NCBI GenBank assembly: GCA_027603065.1
Contig: JADGJP010000027.1
Location: forward strand, 309,430-373,429
DNA: 64,000 bases
Reading direction: 5' to 3'
From: Geranomyces variabilis
Lineage: Eukaryota; Chytridiomycota; Chytridiomycetes; Spizellomycetales; Powellomycetaceae
Part shown: positions 1 through 13,109 of the stretch, piece by piece
Layout of the letters: the number at the start of each line of letters is the position of its first letter
Numbering within the stretch: the first letter of the stretch is position 1
Translations under genes and position numbers: made by a program
Notes under the pieces: model-generated
Database searches by the model: none
Told to the model about the DNA's origin: nothing
The model's input: only the letters and a program-made list of their open reading frames with translations

Positions 1-2148
1 CTCCGACGCTTCTTCTTCTGTTGTAGCAAAAGCTGCGGGAGCCAAGGAGGGCCGTGTGATTGGAGAGGACGTGGCGACAAAGCTCTTCAACACACCCCGC
101 AAGGACGGTACGGCAGCGCTTGTGAGCGGAAGCCTAAGGTTGCGAATTCAAAGAACTCACTTTCTTTCCTTTCTTCTCCAGTGACCCCCTTCCACTTTGC
201 CAGCGTTACCGACAAATCAGCGCTTACCGTTATTGTTGACTCTCGGCTACTTGAGGTCGCCGACGACAAGTCAATTGCATTCCGTGGCTGTGCCGACGAC
301 CAGAGTGTGCTGATCGCCGCGTCTCAGCTAAAGGCATTTTTGGAAAAGGCTGGCGTCTCTTTCACCACCGTCGAATTTGGCCTTGCTGGAGAAAAGCCCG
401 CCGCGGCCGCCAAGCCCAGCAAAGGCGAGGCCTCGAAGAAGGCTGAGAAAAAGCCTGTTGCGGACTCAGACACCAAGGAGGTTCTGATTGGCTTGACTGC
501 AAAGCGGGACGAAGACTTCTCGGCGTGGTATCAGCAGGTCCTGACCCGCACAGAGATGATGGACTACTACGACATTAGCGGATGCTACATTATCCGTCCT
601 TGGGCGTACAAGATCTGGAAGTCAATACAACGATTCTTTGGTGATGCCATTGAGGAGAGCGGCGTCGAAGACTGCTATTTCCCCATGTTCGTTTCCGAAA
701 AGGCGCTCAACCGTGAGAAGGACCACATCGAAGGTTTCTCGCCCGAGGTTGCATGGGTAACCAAAGCTGGCCAATCCGATCTTGCCGAGCCCATTGCCGT
801 GCGTCCCACATCCGAGACCGTCATGTACCCTTACTACGCGTCTTGGATCCGCAGCCACCGCGACCTGCCCCTGCGACTCAACCAATGGTGCAACGTTGTC
901 CGTTGGGAGTTCAAGCACCCCCAGCCTTTCCTCCGGACACGCGAGTTCTTGTGGCAGGAAGGCCATACCGCGTTTGCCACGAAGGAAGAAGCTGACGCCG
1001 AAGTGCTTGAGATTTTGGATCTGTACCGCCGTGTTTATGAGGAACTGCTTGCCGTGCCCGTGGTTCCCGGCAAAAAGTCTGAAAAGGAGAAGTTTGCCGG
1101 AGGTCTGTACACGACAACGGTCGAGGGTTTCATTCCCACAACCGGCCGTGCCATCCAGGGAGGCACATCACACTGTAAGTCTATGTCCGCGCGTACTTGC
1201 GCGCATGATTAGTCAACACTTACAAACGTTTCTCATGCGTTGTCATCAGGCCTCGGTCAAAACTTCTCCAAGATGTTTGACATTTTGATCGAAAACGAAG
1301 CTAAGGAGCGCGTCAACGTGTGGCAAAACTCGTGGGGTCTCACCACCCGCACAATCGGTGTCATGGTCATGATCCACGGTGACGACAAGGGTCTCGTACT
1401 GCCCCCTCGCGTTGCCAGCATTCAGGCCGTTGTCATCCCTGTCGGAATCACAGCAAAGACCACTCCCGAGGAGCGCAAGAACCTGGAGGAAAAGGCCAAC
1501 GCGCTTGCTAAGACTTTGAACAAGAGCGGTATCCGTGCAAAGGCTGACACCCGTGACAACTACACTCCTGGATGGAAGTACAACCACTGGGAGCTGAAGG
1601 TGTGTAGCGCAAAGAGTTTCGACCTCACAAATATTTTGAGACGATATCTAATGTGCATCTTTCTCATTCGTCAGGGTGTCCCCGTCCGTCTCGAGCTCGG
1701 CCCCAAGGACATTGCCAACAACTCTTCCCGCGCCGTCATCCGCCACGACGGCTCATCGCGCAACATCTCCCTCGACACAATCACATCCGATCTGCCCACC
1801 CTCTTCACTGACATCCAAGACGCCATGTTTGCCAAAGCCAAAAAGCAGCGCGACGCACAGACCGTGCAGCTCGAGTCGTGGGATGGCTTCGTCGACGCGC
1901 TCAACAAGAAATGCCTCGTTCTCGCTCCTTGGTGCGAGCGGGTGGAGTGCGAGGACCAGGTCAAGGACAATTCGGCGCGGTCTGAGAACCCTGACGAGGA
2001 GTTTGACGAGAAGGCTCCCAGCATGGGCGCAAAGACGCTCTGCATTCCCTTTGTCCAGCCAGAAAACGGCGTCAAGCCCGGTGTGACTAAGTGCTTTGCG
2101 TGCGAGGAAAAGGCAAAGAGCTACACGCTTTGGGGTCGGAGCTACTAG
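1..2148 (+). CDS. Prolyl-tRNA synthetase, cytosolic eukaryote/archaeal type (5' end outside window)
   Basis: Charges tRNA-Pro with proline in the cytosol. The visible exons are 2-107, 182-1174, 1250-1599 and 1675-2148. The phases close and leave about 640 residues ending at TAG 2146-2148. A short N-terminal region, rich in Ala/Lys near its end, leads into the class II core. Class II landmarks are readable: [15 protein letters not shown], then the motif 2 region [14 protein letters not shown], then the [15 protein letters not shown] segment split by the second intron, and the C-terminal end GRSY typical of this type. The last intron (1600-1674) is 75 nt without a stop, so a retained form would stay in frame; the conserved join [15 protein letters not shown] supports removing it. 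The start codon lies left of the window. Confidence 0.95.
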
Positions 2149-2266
2149 GGTAGCATGCAATCCTGTTAAAGACTCCATCTGAACCTGTACATCTCTTTCG
2201 GGGACGCTGTCTTTTTTGTCGTTTCATAATACATAGTCATTCTTCCTATTTTTTGTATTGGGCGTT

Positions 2267-4839
2267 TTAATGCAACCGATGTCTAGGATACGAGAATTCT
2301 CTGTCACGATTTTCGTCCTCTGTCAAGTCTAAGGGCACGTAGTTTGTCCCTGCCAGTCCGTAGTCAAGCCCACCGGTGCTTGACAGCTCATCAAACTCCT
2401 CATCCTCCCACACATAGCGTTCGTCCTTCCTATCAACATCCCCAATCCCGTAGTCAACATCCTGCGAGTAACACCCGACTTCAGACTCGACCCCAGTTCC
2501 TAATACGCAATGCAGTTGTTCAAGCGGCTGGGGATAATAGGTTGACAAGTTACCCATGTCATAGACGGGAACTTCTGGGTACTCGACGTCGTTGTCTCCG
2601 TCCGCGTACCACGAGCAGTGTGCGCGAGCGGCCGTGTTTTCATCGTAATGATCAAACACAGCGCCGCTTGCGTCCGGACTCCAGAAAGAAGCTCCCCCTG
2701 ACGACATCAACGTGTTTAGCGCAAGCTCGCCGTGGGGTACACATTGAACCAGGAAAACCTGCCCACCTTGGGAATCCCAGTATTCTGAAGCCGCATGCTC
2801 GTCCGCGGCTTCGACAACCTCCATGGCATTGCTTGCCAATGGCTGCCGCCGGCGCACAAACAAATCTGAGATCACGGCTCCCGTCCTGTTGCAATCTTCC
2901 TGCTGGCTCGCGCCGGTCCGCGGACGATTACCGATGGCTTGCAGCACATCCATCGAATTCACCCGTCCCGCAACGTTGCTGGAATGGATAGCAGAGACTT
3001 GTAGATCATCTTCATTTCCGTCCTGTGCTGGAAATTTGACGCTCGTCACTGCCGTCTTTGGACTGCCTATTGCGGCCGCGGCTAAAGGTATCGGCTGCTC
3101 ATGCGGACTACTTGCGCTGCTCTGAAGCCGAGTTAATCGCCTGAACAAGAGCATCAAAAGTAGTTGCACGAGCAACAGCCAGCGGGCTTACCGTGGCCAC
3201 ATCCGCGCTTCTACGCCGAGTTACAATTTCCACCCGCCGAAGACCTTCGCATGAAATTTACATATCTTACGAAAGCAAGGGAAAGGCTCAGCGATAACTT
3301 ACCTGTATATGATTCCTGCATCCGAAAGACAAGACACATCTTAAGCCAACGAGTTGCGTGCGTGGTGAATGTAGACAGCATCGCATCTTACCTCCGACGG
3401 CGCTCGATTCCACCGTCTGGATCTCTGCAACTTCTCGGCACTGGCCGCAGCATCATCCTCCAGACGGCTAAATCCATGGCCCGGAGTTCCTCGGCTTCCG
3501 CGACTCGGTCCGAGCGCAAGAGGGGTTTCAGACGAAGACGATTTACTTTCCAGCTGATTGGGGGCTCTCGTGTCCTTTGACTTTCGAAAATAGTCAGAAA
3601 TCTCGACACGCGTATCTGCGGGCGTCTTGTGCTTTGATTTTCGTGCTCCGATGTTTTTGTCGCGCTTTGGAGACAGCGAGACAAGGGATGATGATCGTTC
3701 TTCCCCGTGAGAGTCAAAAGAAGTCCCATCAGAACTACCACCGCGTCCGGTGTTGACATACCCGGCTCAATTTGGACGCACCCAGAGCTTACACCCTTAT
3801 TAAACAAGCCAAGTCGATGAGTTCTAGGCATCTGCAAATGTGAGACATTTAGGGCCGTGACCATCCTGAACGAGTGCGTCAAGTGCTTCAATGCTTACGC
3901 TTAGGCGACCCGATGTCACGTTCCGTGATTTGAACGACTGCAGCAGCATTGCATTAGGCCTCGCAAATATGAGATGGATCACGCTTTGTGTACGTGGTGA
4001 TACCCACCTCCATAACCTGAGAGGGGAGATTCCTCATCGCAGGTCGTTTACCCTTGGCCTCGCTGGAAGCTTGTTTTTGCCCGCTTATACCTTTTCCCTC
4101 CTTGCGTTTGCTTATTGACTTTAAAGCTTTCAGCTGCTGTTTTGGTTGTAGTCGAAGCGCGGGCGGTGATGTGGTTGACGAGGTGCTATCAGATTTGGCA
4201 TTTTTGACAGCTCGCCGCGGCGCGATCTTCGCAGGTAGTTCCGGCAAGGGATTAACCGCCACCACAGTCTCCTTTCCAGCATCAGGTAACGGGAGGTGAG
4301 ATGTTGTTGGTTGGTTCTCCTTGCCGCCTGGTTGCTTTCCATTATACAAAAGGTCGGCGCGTCAGTACGCATTAGTATAGTTACCAGACGCAAGCTTGTA
4401 CATCCTTACGCTAGCGGGCGCCGCAGTAGTATGCTTGCGCGAGCGAATGGGTGATATGCGTGCTGATGCCGCTGACTCGGGCGAGGTGAGTAGTTTGCGC
4501 TTTGCAGGTCTGGTGGGAAAATGGACAAGTTAGGGTCGTAAGAGTCTCCTCACACCAGACACCCAGGAAGAACCTTTTCACTGACAACTGTGGATGAATG
4601 GAGCCGTCCTTGGCCTGCATTGTCAAAACCCGCTTCGGCTTAACGGATTTGCCCTCAGTCTCTTGGATCCCGCTCGCTGTTTCTGGTGCGCTTGCGCCAG
4701 GCGGCGGTCGGCGCCGCGGCTGTAGGTTTTGCGCAAGCTCGCTCTGCTGCCTGACATACTGGTGAACATAAAAATCTCGCTCCTCGGCGCTAAACTCGAT
4801 GCGGGCGAGGTTTTCCTGCGTGAGTGGAAGATGCTGCAT
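2267..4839 (-). CDS. Unknown basic, Ser/Lys-rich nuclear-type protein, multi-exon
   Basis: I do not recognise this protein. Reading on the minus strand from ATG 4837-4839, good exons are 4574-4839, 4410-4509, 4008-4334, 3899-3937, then 3303-3315, 3192-3244 and 2267-3121 (stop 2267-2269). A further exon ends at 3392 and is open back to about 3770. Its join to a possible exon near 3793-3831 is not resolved, so the middle is uncertain. The first exon starts MQHLPLTQENLARIEF. The second encodes a nuclear-localisation-like stretch KRPAKRKLLTSPES. The central part is Lys/Ser-rich, and the last exon is acidic and Tyr-rich. The 13-nt exon 3303-3315 is flanked by a good acceptor and a GTAAGT donor. 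Its start lies 365 bp from that of topoisomerase II, transcribed away from it. A chromatin or cell-cycle role would be a guess. Confidence 0.6.
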
Positions 4840-5204
4840 AGCAAGATTTGAGCTTCTTTTCCGACAGGTGCAAGGCCGGAAAGCCCGGCGTGGGAAAATG
4901 CAAAAGACAGCGAAAGCATGTCCTCAGCTCGATGTTAAAGCAGAGCAAAGCGAATGCCTCACATTTTTAGGAGCTGTGCTGGAGGACTCGTTCATATTGC
5001 AGATGTTCGGCGCAGTCCGAATGACTGTCGGCAGGTGAGGATGACATGGCCGAACGGAGCGCGAGCAAGCAGTCGGCGCGTCTGGACGGACCCCCTCACC
5101 TTCCCACGCGTGCACATCCAGAAAATCTCTCTAGATCGTCCGCGAGGCACAGCAACGATCTTCCCGACAAATCGGCTTACTTTTGATTCTGCTTTGGAAT
5201 CGAG
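4840..5204. promoter_or_regulatory. Divergent spacer between the unknown gene and topoisomerase II
   Basis: This 365-nt stretch separates two start codons facing away from each other, so it should hold both promoters and 5' leaders. I see no clear TATA box and no open frame I would trust. Confidence 0.45.
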
Positions 5205-8200
5205 ATGTCGTGTACAGAGGACGACTCGTTTAGCGATTTCGCACCGCCTGCAAAGGTACATTCGAGCTGCCCCTGTCTCTCCTCCCTCTCTCGTGGTAGA
5301 CGCTAAACGGTCTCTTTTTTAGGCTGCGAAAAAACTTGCGACGAAAGCTGCTGCTTCCCGCGCGGCACCCAAAGCTGCTCCGAAGCCCAGGGCTCCCGCG
5401 AAACCGAAAGCCAAAGCTGCGCTGGGCGAAGTCAACGTAAACGATGAGGAGAATACGGCTGCTGCGCCAGTTGCGAGCAGGGCGAAAACCACGGCAAAGG
5501 CGGAACCCAAGAGCATTGAGGAGGTGAGGCACAGGTTGGGCTGAAAAAGTTTGGCAGCAGTTGGCGCTAATGCAGCCCACCGCTTTCAGGTATATCAAAA
5601 GAAAACTCAGTTGGAACACATCTTGATCCGACCCGACACCTACGTCGGCTCCATCGAGTCGCAGACCGTGCCGATGTGGGTGTACGAGGATGACAAAATG
5701 GTCCACCGAGATGTCACCTATGTTCCTGGACTGTACAAGATCTTTGATGAACTCATTGTGAACGGTAAGGCGTTGTACGCACTTCTGAGCCGAAACGTCC
5801 CGCTGGCTCACCAAGGGTGACTGTAGCTGCCGACAACAAGGTCCGCGACCCGACCATGGACACTATAAAGATCAACATCGACAAGGAAAACAACCGAATT
5901 TCAGTTTACAACACTGGTCGCGGAATCCCGATCGAAATGCACGCGAAAGAAGGCGTCTACGTGCCGGAGCTCATTTTTGGACATCTGCTGACTTCATCGA
6001 ACTATAACGATGGCGAGAAGAAGATTACAGGTGGCCGAAATGGATACGGCGCAAAGCTGTGCAACATTTTCAGTACTGAGTTTATCGTTGAGACCGCGGA
6101 CTCGGTTTCAGGACGCAAATTCATTCAGGTATGATGGATGGACGAGGTCCGATGGAAATGAGCGCAAGGCTCACTCGCTATGATTGCAGACCTTTTCGGA
6201 TAACATGAGTCACAAAACAGCTCCCCGCATCACGAGTAATGCGAAAGGAGAAAATTACACCAGAATCACATTCAAGCCGGATTTGCAGAGATTCGGCATG
6301 ACGAGCATCGATCACGACTTTGAAGCTCTCGTAAAGAAGAGGGCATTTGATCTGGCTGGATGCGTGCGCGGCATCAAGGTCTTCCTCAACGACGTTCGCC
6401 TGAAGCTTAAGGATTTCAAAGACTACGCCGAACTTTATGTCAGCAGCGTGCAGTCTTCAGCCCTGCTCGGCAAACCCGTCGTCCTGTACGAAAGTCCAAA
6501 TGCGCGATGGGAGATTGCTTTTTCTCTAAGCGACGGGGAATTTCAGCAAGTCAGTTTCGTAAACTCGGTCTGCACCTCCAAAGGCGGGACGCATGTGGAC
6601 CATGTGGCAAATCAGCTGGTGACCAACTTGATAGAAGCCGTGAAAAAGAAGGACAAGAAAAGTGCTCCCATAAAGCCTGCTCAGGCCAAAAGACAACTCT
6701 GGGTGTTTGTCAACTGTAGCATTGAAAACCCCGCGTTTGACTCGCAAACCAAGGAGACTATGACGCTCAAACAGAGCAGTTTTGGCTCCAAGTGTACGAT
6801 ATCAGAGGATTTTATCAAGAAAGGTAAAATGGAATTCTCGCGAACAGCTCCGCAAGAGCCTTTGCTAAAATCTCTTTGCCTCGCGTAGTCCTAAAATCTG
6901 GGGCGGTCGACAAAATTTTGAGCTATGCCCTGAACAACCAAGAAAAGCAGTTGAAAAAGACGGATGGCACCAAGACAAATCGTGTCACGCATGAAAAGCT
7001 GGACGACGCCAACAACGCGGGAAGTAAGAAGGCAAAAGATTGCACGTTGATTCTGACGGAGGGCGATTCGGCCAAGACATTAGCCATCAGCGGTCTGTCA
7101 GTCATCGGACGCGACAATTTTGGAGTGTTCCCACTGAGGGGCAAGCTTTTGAACGTCCGAGAAGCATCCCATGCTCAAATACAAGCCAACGCCGAGATTA
7201 ACGCGATCAAGAAGATCATGGGCCTGAAGCACGGCACAGTGTACGAGTCGGTCGACACTTTACGTTACGGGTCCCTTATGATCATGGCTGACCAGGATTA
7301 CGACGGCTCGCACATCAAGGGCCTGATCATCAACCTGATCGACCACTTTTGGCCGAGCTTGCTGAAAATCCCCGGTTTTTTGGTTGAATTCATCACCCCC
7401 ATTGTTCGGGTAAGTCAACAACGAATCCAACTTGTCCTTGTTTCAATGCTCAAAACTCAATTATTGTGCGCAGGTGACGAAAGGAGAGGATGGTCCGAAT
7501 CCTCAGGAACATAGTTTTTTCACAATGCCGGAGTATGAGGCGTGGAAAGCTGAAAACGATGACGGCAGATTATGGAACCACACGTACTACAAGGTGTGCA
7601 GTGCGCACGGATATGCTGCGATATTAGACTATGTTTACCTGACCGTGTAATATTTCAGGGTCTCGGTTCCAGCGATGCCAGCGACGCAAGGAAGTATTTC
7701 TCAGACCTAGAAAAGCATATGAAGCAGTTCAGCACCGTTAAGGCCGGCGACCGGGAGCTTATCGACATGGCGTTCAGCAAAAAGAAAGCTGATGAGCGCA
7801 AAGAGTGGCTGCGGCAATTTGCGCCTGGAACATACATGGACTACGGGCAGGCCGAAATTCCGCTCGACGAGTTTGTGAACCGGGAACTCATCCTGTTTTC
7901 GATGGCGGACAACTTCCGATCTATTCCATCATTCGTCGACGGGCTTAAGCCTTCGCAGAGAAAGATTATGTTCTACTGCTTCAAAAAACAACTCAAGAAG
8001 CCAGAGAAGGTTAACCAGCTTGTCGGCGGCGTAGCGAAAGAAACGGCTTATCACCACGGTGATGTTAGTTTGGTATCGACGATCGTTGGCCTCGCTCAGC
8101 GGTTCGTCGGAAGCAACAACGTTGCAGTCTTGCACCCTTGCGGTCAATTTGGCACTAGATTGCAGGGCGGAAAGGATGCCGCCAGCGGTCGTTACATTAG

Positions 8201-10802
8201 CACCAGGCTTTCGCCACTCGCGCGCGCCTTGTATTGTCAAAGCGACGATCCTTTGCTTGCGTATCAAAATGAGGATGGTACGAGCATTGAACCAGAGTGG
8301 TACATGCCCATCCTGCCGGTTCTGTTACTTAACGGAGCGGAGGGTATTGGTACGGGCTGGTCAACCTCAATTCCGAATTACAATCCCCGCGACGTCGTCG
8401 ACAATCTTTTCCGACTAATGAAGGACGAGGAACCCCTGCCAATGAAGCCTTGGTACCGTGGATTCCAAGGAAACATTGAGATGACGTCGAGGGACAAGTT
8501 CAAGGTGACTGGTCTCATTGAGAAAATCGATGAAACGACCGTCAGAATCACCGAGTTGCCCATCAAGTGCTGGACACAAAGCTACAAAGAAGACCTGGAT
8601 TCGTGGGTCACGGGCACGGAAAAAGAGCCTGCGTGGATCACGAGCTATACGGCGCATCACACGGACTCGAAAGTGAACTTCGTGATTACGCTAACCGAAG
8701 AACAAATGGAACGCGCAGAGAAAGAGGGTCTTGAAAAGCGCTTTAAGCTCGTCGGCTCCTTGTCGACCTCCAACCTCGTGTGCTTTGATCAAGAGGGCCG
8801 CATCAAGAAGTACGAGAGCATCGATGATATTCTACGCGACTTTTACGATCTCCGTAAAAAGTTTTATCAGAAACGCAAAGAATATATGCTCAACACTCTC
8901 AACCACGAGCTGGCGATATTGGAAAACAAGATCCGCTTTGTGACAGAGATCATCGAAGGAAAACTTGTTGTGCAAAACAAGAAGAAATCTGTGTTGCTGC
9001 AAGAGTTGCACACCAGGAAGTATCTGGCGGTCGTCGAAGAGAAGAAAAAGATTTCAAAAAATGCGAAAGACGCACCCGAGGATAATGCCGACGAGGATGA
9101 TGACCCCGCTGGCGCCGCGGGCGGCGGCTATGACTACCTTTTGAAGATGCCTATTTGGAACCTGACCATGGAAAAGGTCTCAGTCTCTGTTTTCGTAGTG
9201 GGTCGAAGGAGGACGAGCCTCTAACTCACAATCCCCATTTCGGTCTCCACAGATTGAGCAACTTATCAAAAAGATGGAAGAGAAAGGGGGGCAAATCGTT
9301 GATCTTTCAAAGAAATCGATCTACGATCTTTGGCGAACGGATTTGGAAGCGTTCCTCGTCGAGTGGGATGTACGTGCAATAGCGTCGCTCGGTGCAATCC
9401 ACGCAATGTACGATCTTCGAATCACTGACATTTGGGTCCTATTAACCTCGCAACTGAACAGAAATTCGAAGCAATGATGACGAAAGAAGAATCCACCGTC
9501 CCAAAAAAGGGTGGAAACGCCACGGTTCACCAGGCTAAACGCAAGCCCGCGACAAAGAAAAAGGTTGAGGTAGTAAGCAATGACGATGACGATTTTGCCG
9601 TTAAGATCGAAAAGCCAAAACGCGCTACCAAAGCGCCTGCAAAAGCGGCCAAAGCGGCACCCCCACCTGTAGCGGCGACCGTTGACGAAATTACCGATGA
9701 TTTTTCGGCCATTGATATTGCTGCAGCGTCAGCGCCTGCGGCACCCAAGAAGCGCGTTCTTGGCGGCAAAAAAGCGACGACGGCCGGAGCGTTGCGTGGG
9801 GCGGCTGCTGCGTCTGCTGGATCCAAATCCGCGTCTGCGACCTCGGCTCCGTCTAGCGACGCAAAAGTTGCGTCAAATTCCAAACGCACCGGTGCAGCGG
9901 CCACTGCGGAATGGGATTTTGACGCAAAACCTACAGGGATTGATGATTACATGGATGTGGATGTGCTGGCGGCCACGGCGAATGCTGCCTTTGGAGCCAG
10001 CAAGACAGCGGCACCGGCAGCGCCGGCGCTGGCGCCCAAACGGGCTGGGCGGGCCAGGAAGCCGGCCGCTTTTATCGAGTCTGACTCCGATGACACGGCG
10101 GTCACGGAAGGTCGGTCTAAACCCGCGTCCGATTCGGATGACGGCATGCCGGTGGCGGCGGTGGCCAAGAAGCCGCCGCCGGCCGCCGCCGCCTCCCGCG
10201 CGCGAACACAGAAAGCGCCTGTTGCTGTTGAATCGGAGACTGAGGAGGAAGACGAAGACATATTGGCCGCAGCGCCTAAGCGTACGGCTGTAAAGGCAGC
10301 CGCTGGCAAGTCGTCGGCTGCCGCCGCCTCCCGCCCGAGAGCAAAGAAGGCGCCTATTGCTGCTGAATCAGAGACTGAAGAGGAAGAAGAAGAAGTAGTG
10401 ACCGTAGCGCCCAAGCGTGCGGTTGCAAAGGCAGCAGCGCCACCGGCTGCTCGACGAGGAAAGAACATTGTCGTTTCTTCCGAGGCAAGCGACTTTAGTG
10501 AGGAGGAACAGGCGGATGCCGCGCCGCCGCCGCCGCGTGCTGCCCCGGCAAAGTCGGCAGCTGCAAAGCCAGCAGCAAACACTGCGGCAGTCAGGGCAAA
10601 ACCAAAACCTGTCGCGGCGGCTCCTGCTGCCGTCGCTGCTGCTTCTGCAGCTCCAGTTGCAGCGCGGGCAGCACGGCGTGGCAGGCAGCCGGTCAAGTAT
10701 GTTGTGAGCGACGACGAAGGGGAAGAGGACGAGGAAGCAGAGTTCAGTGAGCCTGCAGATGAGAGCGAGGACTCGTTTGTGGAAAGCGAGAGCGACTACT
10801 GA
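5205..10802 (+). CDS. TOP2: DNA topoisomerase II (type IIA, eukaryotic)
   Basis: ATP-dependent enzyme that passes one DNA duplex through a transient double-strand break; it acts in the nucleus in replication and chromosome segregation. Exons: 5205-5255, 5323-5523, 5590-5764, 5827-6128, 6190-6823, 6889-7409, 7474-7593, 7659-9176, 9253-9369 and 9462-10802. All phases close to 1659 residues. The GHKL ATPase shows GGRNGYGAKLCN. The TOPRIM domain shows LTEGDSAKTLA with its glutamate near residue 512, followed by MADQDYDGSHIKG. The breakage-reunion domain has GKDAASGRYISTRLS, which places the catalytic tyrosine at residue 847. The last exon encodes a low-complexity C-terminal tail of Ala/Lys and Ser/Asp/Glu blocks, including a roughly 40-residue unit present twice around ESETEEE. 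The start gives a short acidic N-terminus before the Ala/Lys-rich linker. Confidence 0.97.
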
Positions 10803-11228
10803 GTATAGGAAGGAAGGACAGGTTTTCTATTGTACCCTGTAGACTTAGGTTTTTATTATTGATTTACGGGATGTTTTGTACGTACATTGTACATGTCAGA
10901 TTCTTTATGACAATGGATGTGATTTTCGATAACGGGGACTGGTGCTTCAGAGACGGAAGCCTGACAGGAAGCTTAATAGACTGTAGGTTGCTGTGCTGCG
11001 CTGAGTGGTGGCTGGTGGTTTCATTTGCCTTCCCTTCCCCTTTGTGTTCTGAGTTCTGAGACAATGACGCGCTGCTTGTCACTGGGTGTCTCGCGCTTGC
11101 TGTCTTTTCCTTTCCCTCCTCATTTCGTCGTGGCCCCGCCATCCAACCCCATCTCTCTTTCTGCCCCAGTCCAGCACACAAACACCTCGTATCAACTTGT
11201 AGACCCTCGCACTTTAAATACAGCAGCC
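10803..11228. other. Intergenic, TOP2 3' end and upstream region of the next gene
   Basis: No gene is seen. The left part is the TOP2 3' region and the right part is pyrimidine-rich. A TTTAAATA lies about 16 nt before the next ATG, too close to act as its TATA box if translation starts at 11229. Confidence 0.4.
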
Positions 11229-12826
11229 ATGCCTAGCCGCACGCCCTCGCCTCTAGGCGACTACACCTCCAGCAGCAGCAGCACAAAGGAAACTCCGCCC
11301 TTCCAAGACGACGACCAGGCATCAGAAACAACCGCCCTGCTGCCAGGCCCATCTTCTGCCTCTTTGCCCTCCTCAGAGTCTTCGCCTACGCTCTCCTCGT
11401 CCTTTCGAATCGGCCACAAACGCTTCCGCCTTTCGGTGCCTTCTCCACGCACCGCGCTCCTCACGCTCCTCGTTTTGCTCTTGGTTGCAACAAGCGTCAT
11501 ACTTCCTCTAATCTATTTTGTCTACATCCCGCACCGCCTGCGCGACGCTCTCTCGGGCAATAACTCGGATTTGAAAGAGTTTCGGATCTTGTCTGTCAAT
11601 CCCGACAAGAGCATTGCTGTGCGCGTGCGTGCGGTTGCGCACAATGAGGATGTGCCACCTGTGCAGGTCACCATGCAGCCTACGCTATTTTCCTTTTTGC
11701 ACATTGGCCAACAGCAGAGAGACGTGAAGGAGCAACAGGAGCATAATAAGAAGCGCCCACACCGTGATGGCGACAGCGGTTCCGGATCCGCTCCCGCGCG
11801 GCGACGCAAGACGTCGCAATCGACAGTCGTCGGCTCGATGCAGTTTCCTGGCCTCGTGATTCCAAAAGGAAGCGTGGATGTACCGTTTGAGTTTGAGAGC
11901 ACGGTTGCGCATTTGGATGTGGCCTACATCAAGTCGTTTGTGCGTGACTTGATGGGCGGCAGCCGCGGCGGCAGTGGCGGCGGTGGCGGCGAGCAGGCGC
12001 CAGCACCGCCGCAGGTGTTTCGCATGCAAGCCAGTCCCATGATGTCGCTGCAGCGAGTCGGGTCATGGGTTGTGCCTATGGAAAACACTTTTGTCTTTGA
12101 CAAGGGTACGTAACAGTTCCATGAAAGGGCGGGACATTCGTTAATCAACCCGTCTACCTCATTTGCTGACGTATTTTCCTTTTCCTTTGCGCACGCAACT
12201 TAGAAAATGTATCGGCACCAAACGCCTCACTATTCAACACCACCGTCGTGTCCTACAACGTCACATACAGCCTACCCTTGAAGATTTTCGCCAACGTCAC
12301 ATTCAACAACCCAACACCCTTCTCGTTCGCCGCACAAAACATGTCGCTGCTCTTCTCCATCTATTACGAATCGTCACGCATCCTCGACATGGTAATCCCG
12401 CCATCGACTAACCTGCGCCTGGGTGTAAACACAAACGCAACGATATCGGGCACGTCAGTCCCGAGCGGGATGACGGCGCTAATGAAGCTCATTGGCGAAT
12501 ACGCGGAAAGCAATCCGTCAATTTTAAACCTGAAGGATTTCAGCCTCGAGGCTCAGGACGAGAACCAGGCGCCCATCCCGTGGATGAACGATGTGCTGAA
12601 GGAGGTGGATTTTGAGGTGGAGGTTCCTGGCGCGACAAAGGATGAAGAAGATAAAGATGATAGTATTATGGGAAGCAGCACGCTGTTGCGTTACGTCGGT
12701 AAAGCTGCGCGTGCGCGTGAGCGGGTTGAGCGCGCTGCAGGGTTGGTCCGGAGGGTTTTCCAGAATGTTGTGCCGCCGACGCCGCGCGGGATGGGGCGGC
12801 GGACGGTTGTGGTTGCTGGCCGTTGA
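11229..12826 (+). CDS. Single-pass membrane protein with LEA-14/DUF3712-like C-terminal domain
   Basis: Exons 11229-12105 and 12204-12826 close to 499 residues. The N-terminus is Ser/Pro-rich and cytosolic-looking, and holds an acidic ETTALLPG stretch. One strong membrane segment follows at about residues 80-105 (ALLTLLVLLLVATSVILPL). The rest is predicted lumenal or extracellular, with several N-x-S/T sites (NVSAPNAS, NVTYS, NVTFNN). The part from ENVSAP to IPPSTNLRLGVN resembles fungal DUF3712/LEA-14-like beta-rich proteins, which are often vacuolar or cell-surface. That link is a resemblance only and the function is unknown. The reading frame stays open upstream of 11229, but this Met is the natural start, after a pyrimidine-rich leader. 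The last 40 residues are basic and Arg/Val-rich. Confidence 0.75.
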
Positions 12827-13074
12827 GGGCGGCGCTTTGCGGTGAATGAGTCGTGAGCGAGTAATGGGCCCTGTGACTGTTTTGAGATTTCTATGTGATA
12901 TAGTAAATATTTTGCTTTTTGGGACTGTCCAAAATGAAGCCCGCGAGATTTTTTTCGCTGCTTATTACGACGCAGCCGCTACCTTATCCCTGTTAATGCG
13001 TCGCGCGCTTCCACGCGTTCGTAAGCGCGTTCTAAAAGTGAATCACTACGCTGGTTCGAACCATGCACGTCGAT

Positions 13075-13082
13075 TATATAAA
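13075..13082 (+). promoter_or_regulatory. TATA box (TATATAAA)
   Basis: A perfect TATATAAA is followed after about 30-60 nt by a pyrimidine-rich start region and, at 13201, by a GTATGT donor that ends an ATG-free first exon. It is the clearest core promoter in the window and drives the repeat-bearing unit to its right. The 248 nt before it (12827-13074) hold no gene. Confidence 0.6.
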
Positions 13083-13109
13083 CCTTAACTCACGCGCGTC
13101 CACCGTCCC

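Noticed and set aside
9947-10696. 249-codon minus-strand frame under the topoisomerase II tail
   Set aside because: It is the antisense of an Ala/Lys-rich low-complexity exon, and the plus-strand frame continues a verified gene.
13049-13062. GGTTCGAACC-like tRNA B box
   Set aside because: The flanks do not form a T stem or an acceptor stem, and no A box lies at the right distance upstream.
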